From Bacteroidota bacterium (GTDB lineage Bacteria > Bacteroidota > Ignavibacteria > Ignavibacteriales > Ignavibacteriaceae), in the NCBI GenBank assembly GCA_023453665.1, contig JAEXTA010000192.1:1-10580 (forward strand): 10,580 nucleotides of DNA, given 5' to 3'. The notes beneath the pieces are model-generated. The model was not told where the DNA came from and ran no database searches. It saw only the letters and a program-made list of their open reading frames with translations. A program made the position numbers and the translations under genes. Numbering within the stretch: the first letter of the stretch is position 1; every line of letters begins with the position of its first letter. Positions 8,141 through 10,580 of the stretch are shown piece by piece.

Positions 8141-9972
8141 ATTTCACCTTTATCAATTTTATTTTTTATTTCCTGGTTGCTTGTATCAAGATCAAAAGCT
8201 TTCTGCCATAATTCAAGTGCTAATTCTTTCTGCCCCATTTTGAATATTACATCACCAAGATGATCAAGCATCACGGCTCTTTCTCCGCCGATCTCTATTG
8301 CGCGTTCGAGATATTTTTTTGCTTCTTCATAATTTCCAAGTTTGTAATAAACCCATCCGATAGTATCGAGATATGAAGTATTGTCCGGTTCAGCTTCAAT
8401 TGAAATCTTAACCATTCTTAATGCTTCATCAAGATTAACATCACGTTCTGACAGTGAATAAGCATAATTATTATTTACAAGCGCATTCATCGAGTCAATT
8501 TCTAATGCTCTTGAATAAGTGCTGTCACATTCATTCCACATTTCAAGTGAATTATAAATCAGTCCAAGTGTTCCAAGAAGATTAACATCATCGGGACTAA
8601 TAACCAGTGCGCGTTTAAGATAATTGATTGCTTCTTCATTTTGTTTCAACTGGCTTAGCGTATATGCGTATGCAGATAACGCGTTAATATCATTAGGATT
8701 AAGATCAACAGATTTTTTCAGATAAGATACTGCTTCGGTATGTTGGTTTTCCTGAGCCATCGACAATCCAAGTATTAGATTCACAGCAAAGTCATCGGGA
8801 AAAAGTTCAATTGCTTCCTTCATAAGTTTAGCGGCTTCGTTGTATCTACGATTATCGAAGTACAAACCGCCGAGTTGCACCCAGCCTTCAACATTCCAGT
8901 TGGCGAGTTCTGTAACTTTTTCAAAATATTTTATAGCAGTTGAATCCTGTTTTTCATTTAATGCAATTGCACCAAGATACATTTTAACCTGCCAGTCGGA
9001 TGTATCTTTATCAATTGATTCAAAAAAGTTTTTTGCAACCGGGGTTAATGAACTGTCCTGCAAAGATTTTGAAAAATATGCCGAGCCAATTCTGATCTTC
9101 ACTTCAAGAGGAATATTTTTGTTGTCTAAAAAATATTTGTATTCATCAGCTGCTGAGTTCCAATCGCCCATTTCAATAAATATCTGGGCTTTGCGTTCTC
9201 TTGCGTCAAGATCATCAGGAGTAAATTCAGTTATTTCATTTATTATTTCCAGGGCTTTATCATACTGTTTTGAACGCTGGTATAATTCCGATAAAAGTTT
9301 TTGTAAAGCACTGTTCGCCGGATCAATTGTGAGTAAATCTTCTATTGATTTTATTGCATCGTCGGTTCTACCAAGCTGTTCATAAAGTTCAGCGACACGA
9401 ACAAGTATTGACCAATCGGGTCCAAAGACATTCGATAGTTTTTCATATATAGCAATTGCCTGAAGTGGTTTTGAGTTTTCGTATATCCTTGCAAGTTTAT
9501 AGTAAGAATTAAACTGAGATGAATCCAGTTCTATCATTTTTTCAAGCACCGCAGCCGCAGAATCATACTGTCTTGTAACTGAAAAAATGTCTGATAATAA
9601 ATCGTAATATTCTATACTGGAAGAATCCATTTCAACTGATTTTTTGGAATGTTGCAATGCAAGCGGAAGCCTGTTCAGGTATAAGTAATTTTTTGCAAGA
9701 GCATAATGCACACCAGGCGAAGGGTCTAATCTAAGTGCATCCTGAAATTCAAGAATTGCCGAAGCATAATCGCCTTTAGTTTCTGCGGTTGAGCCGGCTA
9801 TAAAATGCTCTAAAGCCCGATTCTTTAATTCATTGCTTCCGGGTTTATTAGTGTTTTCATTCAATGACGGATCATCAATTGTCTGCTGTTGGGTTGTACA
9901 TCCGGCAATTAATAGTAATGAAATCAATACCAGAGTTCTAATCATATTTTCTATTTTATATTCTTTAAACAT
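8137..9972 (-). CDS. Large TPR-repeat outer-membrane lipoprotein
   Basis: The 611-residue protein is almost wholly tetratricopeptide repeats, roughly 13-15 copies of the 34-residue unit from about residue 50 to 605, and would form a superhelical protein-binding scaffold. Its N-terminus has a lipoprotein signal ending L-I-A-G-C (Cys25 from the upstream start). Starting at the internal ATG at 9945-9943 (Met10) would give a more typical signal peptide M-I-R-T-L-V..., so the true start may be there. The C-terminal repeats carry D-T-I-G-W-V-Y-Y-K-L-G (536-546) and H-L-G-D-V-I-F-K-M-G (571-580), a signature of exported bacterial TPR proteins such as the Pseudomonas protein encoded beside lolB (from memory). 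It is the first gene of the operon and overlaps the LolB-like gene by 4 nt, so the two may act together at the outer membrane. The partner is unknown. Confidence 0.9.
   Translation of the reverse strand: MFKEYKIENMIRTLVLISLLLIAGCTTQQQTIDDPSLNENTNKPGSNELKNRALEHFIAGSTAETKGDYASAILEFQDALRLDPSPGVHYALAKNYLYLNRLPLALQHSKKSVEMDSSSIEYYDLLSDIFSVTRQYDSAAAVLEKMIELDSSQFNSYYKLARIYENSKPLQAIAIYEKLSNVFGPDWSILVRVAELYEQLGRTDDAIKSIEDLLTIDPANSALQKLLSELYQRSKQYDKALEIINEITEFTPDDLDARERKAQIFIEMGDWNSAADEYKYFLDNKNIPLEVKIRIGSAYFSKSLQDSSLTPVAKNFFESIDKDTSDWQVKMYLGAIALNEKQDSTAIKYFEKVTELANWNVEGWVQLGGLYFDNRRYNEAAKLMKEAIELFPDDFAVNLILGLSMAQENQHTEAVSYLKKSVDLNPNDINALSAYAYTLSQLKQNEEAINYLKRALVISPDDVNLLGTLGLIYNSLEMWNECDSTYSRALEIDSMNALVNNNYAYSLSERDVNLDEALRMVKISIEAEPDNTSYLDTIGWVYYKLGNYEEAKKYLERAIEIGGERAVMLDHLGDVIFKMGQKELALELWQKAFDLDTSNQEIKNKIDKGEI
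8145..8151 (-). promoter_or_regulatory. Ribosome-binding site supporting the TTG start of the DUF4292 gene
   Basis: The minus strand reads AAAGGTG, six nucleotides (counted from the AGG core) before the TTG at 8140-8138. Most genes in this window show no Shine-Dalgarno match, so this one stands out and supports the TTG start. It lies inside the last codons of the TPR gene (Lys-Gly-Glu), so partial chance origin cannot be excluded. Confidence 0.4.
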
Positions 9973-10045
9973 TAAATATTCTACGATAATAATTTTAAAT
10001 TTAGAGTGAAGAAAATTTCTTTTCCTTATCTATTCAGTTCAGAAT

Positions 10046-10070
10046 CTTGCTTGCAAATATAGCAAACAAT
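10046..10070. repeat. Imperfect inverted repeat over the divergent promoters
   Basis: The left arm CTTGCTTGC (10046-10054) and right arm GCAAACAAT (10062-10070) pair at 7 of 9 positions across a 7-nt spacer AAATATA. It covers the -33 region of the plus promoter and the candidate minus -7 box, so it could be an operator. It could equally be a by-product of two TTG-rich promoters facing apart. Confidence 0.4.
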
Positions 10071-10077
10071 ATCTTTG
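10047..10077 (+). promoter_or_regulatory. Bacteroidota-type promoter for the ATP-grasp gene
   Basis: TATCTTTG at 10070-10077 is an exact match to the Bacteroidota -7 consensus TAnnTTTG. TTG at 10047-10049 lies 20 nt upstream (a second TTG at 10051-10053 lies 16 nt upstream), within or near the accepted -33 spacing. Transcription would start around 10084, giving a leader of only about a dozen nucleotides before the ATG at 10096. Confidence 0.6.
10054..10061 (-). promoter_or_regulatory. Possible -7 box for the minus-strand operon
   Basis: Read on the minus strand this is TATATTTG, also matching TAnnTTTG. No good TTG is found at the expected -33 distance, only AT-rich sequence, so it is weaker than the plus-strand promoter. 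It would give a leader of about 75 nt to the ATG at 9972, or about 100 nt to the one at 9945. Confidence 0.4.
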
Positions 10078-10095
10078 TAAAAATTGTAAAATACT

Positions 10096-10580
10096 ATGGA
10101 CATATTCGACTTTGCTGTTTCATACGTGTGGGAATATGATGAAGATTTTATTTCGCTGATTGAAAAAAAACTTCAGGATTCCGGATTATCAACATATGTA
10201 ATTAAATATCATAACATTGAAGAGACAACTGAAAAAATCCGTAACAGGAAAATTTATTTCAGATCTTATCTGGACCGCGCTTCCGATGTTGCAACTGAAT
10301 TTGAAGAACTGGCAAGAATACTGACAAGAAAAAAGATCAGGATATTTAATGATTATAAAAGCGTTCAACATTCAATTGATAAAGCAAGTATGCACCTTGA
10401 GTTTATTACTAACGGGATAGAAGTACCACATTCTATAATTATTCCCCCGTATAACTATAAAGAAAATATTCTGCTTTCTGTAGATGATCTGGCAATATTA
10501 GGGCGTCCTTTTATTATCAAACCCTGCAACACAACCGGCGGCGGGATTGGAGTTGTGACCGGTGCTGAGACTCTTAAAGA
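10096..10580 (+). CDS. ATP-grasp ligase (RimK/glutathione-synthase-like), C-terminus cut by window edge
   Basis: Translation from the ATG at 10096 stays open to the window end and gives 161 codons. The N-terminal ~85 residues look like an alpha/beta pre-ATP-grasp domain starting F-D-F-A-V-S-Y. It continues with the family stretch D-K-A-S-M-H-L-E-F-I-T-N-G-I-E-V-P (95-111) and the nucleotide-binding loop R-P-F-I-I-K-P-C-N-T-T-G-G-G-I-G-V-V (137-154), where Lys142 would contact ATP phosphates. Such enzymes join a carboxylate to an amine or thiol through an acyl-phosphate. The catalytic half, with the metal-binding Glu/Asn residues, lies beyond the window, so activity and substrate cannot be judged. 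The start fits a short leader from the TATCTTTG promoter. It is divergent from the operon, and I see no functional link to it in the sequence. Confidence 0.82.
   Translation, partial: MDIFDFAVSYVWEYDEDFISLIEKKLQDSGLSTYVIKYHNIEETTEKIRNRKIYFRSYLDRASDVATEFEELARILTRKKIRIFNDYKSVQHSIDKASMHLEFITNGIEVPHSIIIPPYNYKENILLSVDDLAILGRPFIIKPCNTTGGGIGVVTGAETLK

Larger units (their letters stand above)
1..9972 (-). other. Predicted single operon: envelope module plus surface-polysaccharide genes
   Basis: All nine minus-strand genes are joined by overlaps of 4, 4, 4, 4, 7 and 8 nt, by 1-nt gaps (twice) or by one 17-nt gap at 6073-6089. No terminator-like hairpin with a T-run and no room for an ordinary promoter is seen between them. 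An internal promoter inside a coding sequence, for example before the flippase, cannot be excluded. Confidence 0.7.
9973..10095. promoter_or_regulatory. Divergent intergenic region between TPR operon and ATP-grasp gene
   Basis: These 123 bp separate two genes pointing away from each other, so promoters for both must lie here or inside the genes. The half nearest the ATP-grasp gene holds the promoter-like boxes and inverted repeat listed separately. The half nearest the TPR gene (9973-10040) is very AT-rich, with no clear signal beyond a weak short hairpin (GAAAA/TTTTC at 10011-10024). Confidence 0.8.

Noticed and set aside
8840..9385. 181-codon plus-strand open frame opposite the TPR gene
   Set aside because: It is antisense to a well-supported TPR gene. 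Its translation is Ser/Phe-rich without domain features, as expected for a reverse-complement shadow, and it has no promoter or ribosome-binding site.
8160..9800. Possible DNA tandem repeats in the TPR gene
   Set aside because: The similarity is at the protein level (34-residue TPR units); I see no near-identical DNA repeats.
10011..10024. GAAAA/TTTTC short hairpin in the TPR leader as a terminator or attenuator
   Set aside because: Five A/T-rich pairs with a 4-nt loop are too weak, and such pairs are expected by chance in this composition.
10189..10371. 60-codon minus-strand open frame inside the ATP-grasp gene
   Set aside because: It lies wholly within the ATP-grasp reading frame on the other strand, with no start context or domain.
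1..10580. CRISPR array, transposon, integrase, tRNA or phage-defence genes
   Set aside because: No regularly spaced repeats, transposase or integrase motifs, terminal inverted repeats or cloverleaf sequences were found, and all long frames are accounted for by envelope, glycan and ATP-grasp genes.

Overview
The window is AT-rich (about two thirds A+T by eye) and gene-dense. It looks like a chromosomal segment of a Bacteroidota/Ignavibacteriota-type bacterium. The evidence is the close protein packing with very short or overlapping junctions, mostly absent Shine-Dalgarno sites, TAnnTTTG-type -7 promoter boxes, a DUF4292-like lipoprotein beside an EnvC-like protein, and the gene families present. 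Placement to genus is not possible from this sequence alone.

Layout: nine genes lie head to tail on the minus strand from 9972 down past position 1. They are followed, across a 123-bp divergent intergenic region (9973-10095), by a plus-strand gene that runs off the right edge. In minus-strand order the genes are: a large TPR lipoprotein; a DUF4292/LolB-like lipoprotein; an EnvC-like coiled-coil protein with a degenerate M23/LytM domain; a Wzx-type flippase; UDP-galactopyranose mutase (Glf); a GlfT-like GT2 glycosyltransferase; a GT9 (heptosyltransferase-like) protein; a GT4 glycosyltransferase; and a GT26 (WecG/TagA/CpsF) glycosyltransferase that is cut by the left edge. Every junction overlaps by 4-8 nt or is separated by 1 nt, except one 17-nt gap, so a single transcript is likely.

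How the genes fit together: the upstream three encode envelope-maintenance proteins (outer-membrane lipoproteins and an activator of cell-wall amidases). The downstream six look like part of a surface-polysaccharide locus. Glf would make UDP-galactofuranose, the GTs would assemble a lipid-linked repeat unit, and Wzx would flip it across the inner membrane. No polymerase (Wzy), chain-length regulator or initiating phosphoglycosyltransferase is visible; these may lie beyond position 1. The divergent gene at the right encodes the N-terminal part of an ATP-grasp ligase of unknown substrate.

Nothing here amounts to a clearly new system. The points most worth a second look are the join of a conserved envelope module to a glycan locus, the predicted catalytically dead LytM domain, the TPR plus LolB-like pairing, the Galf pathway with a neighbouring candidate transferase, and the symmetric divergent promoter region.
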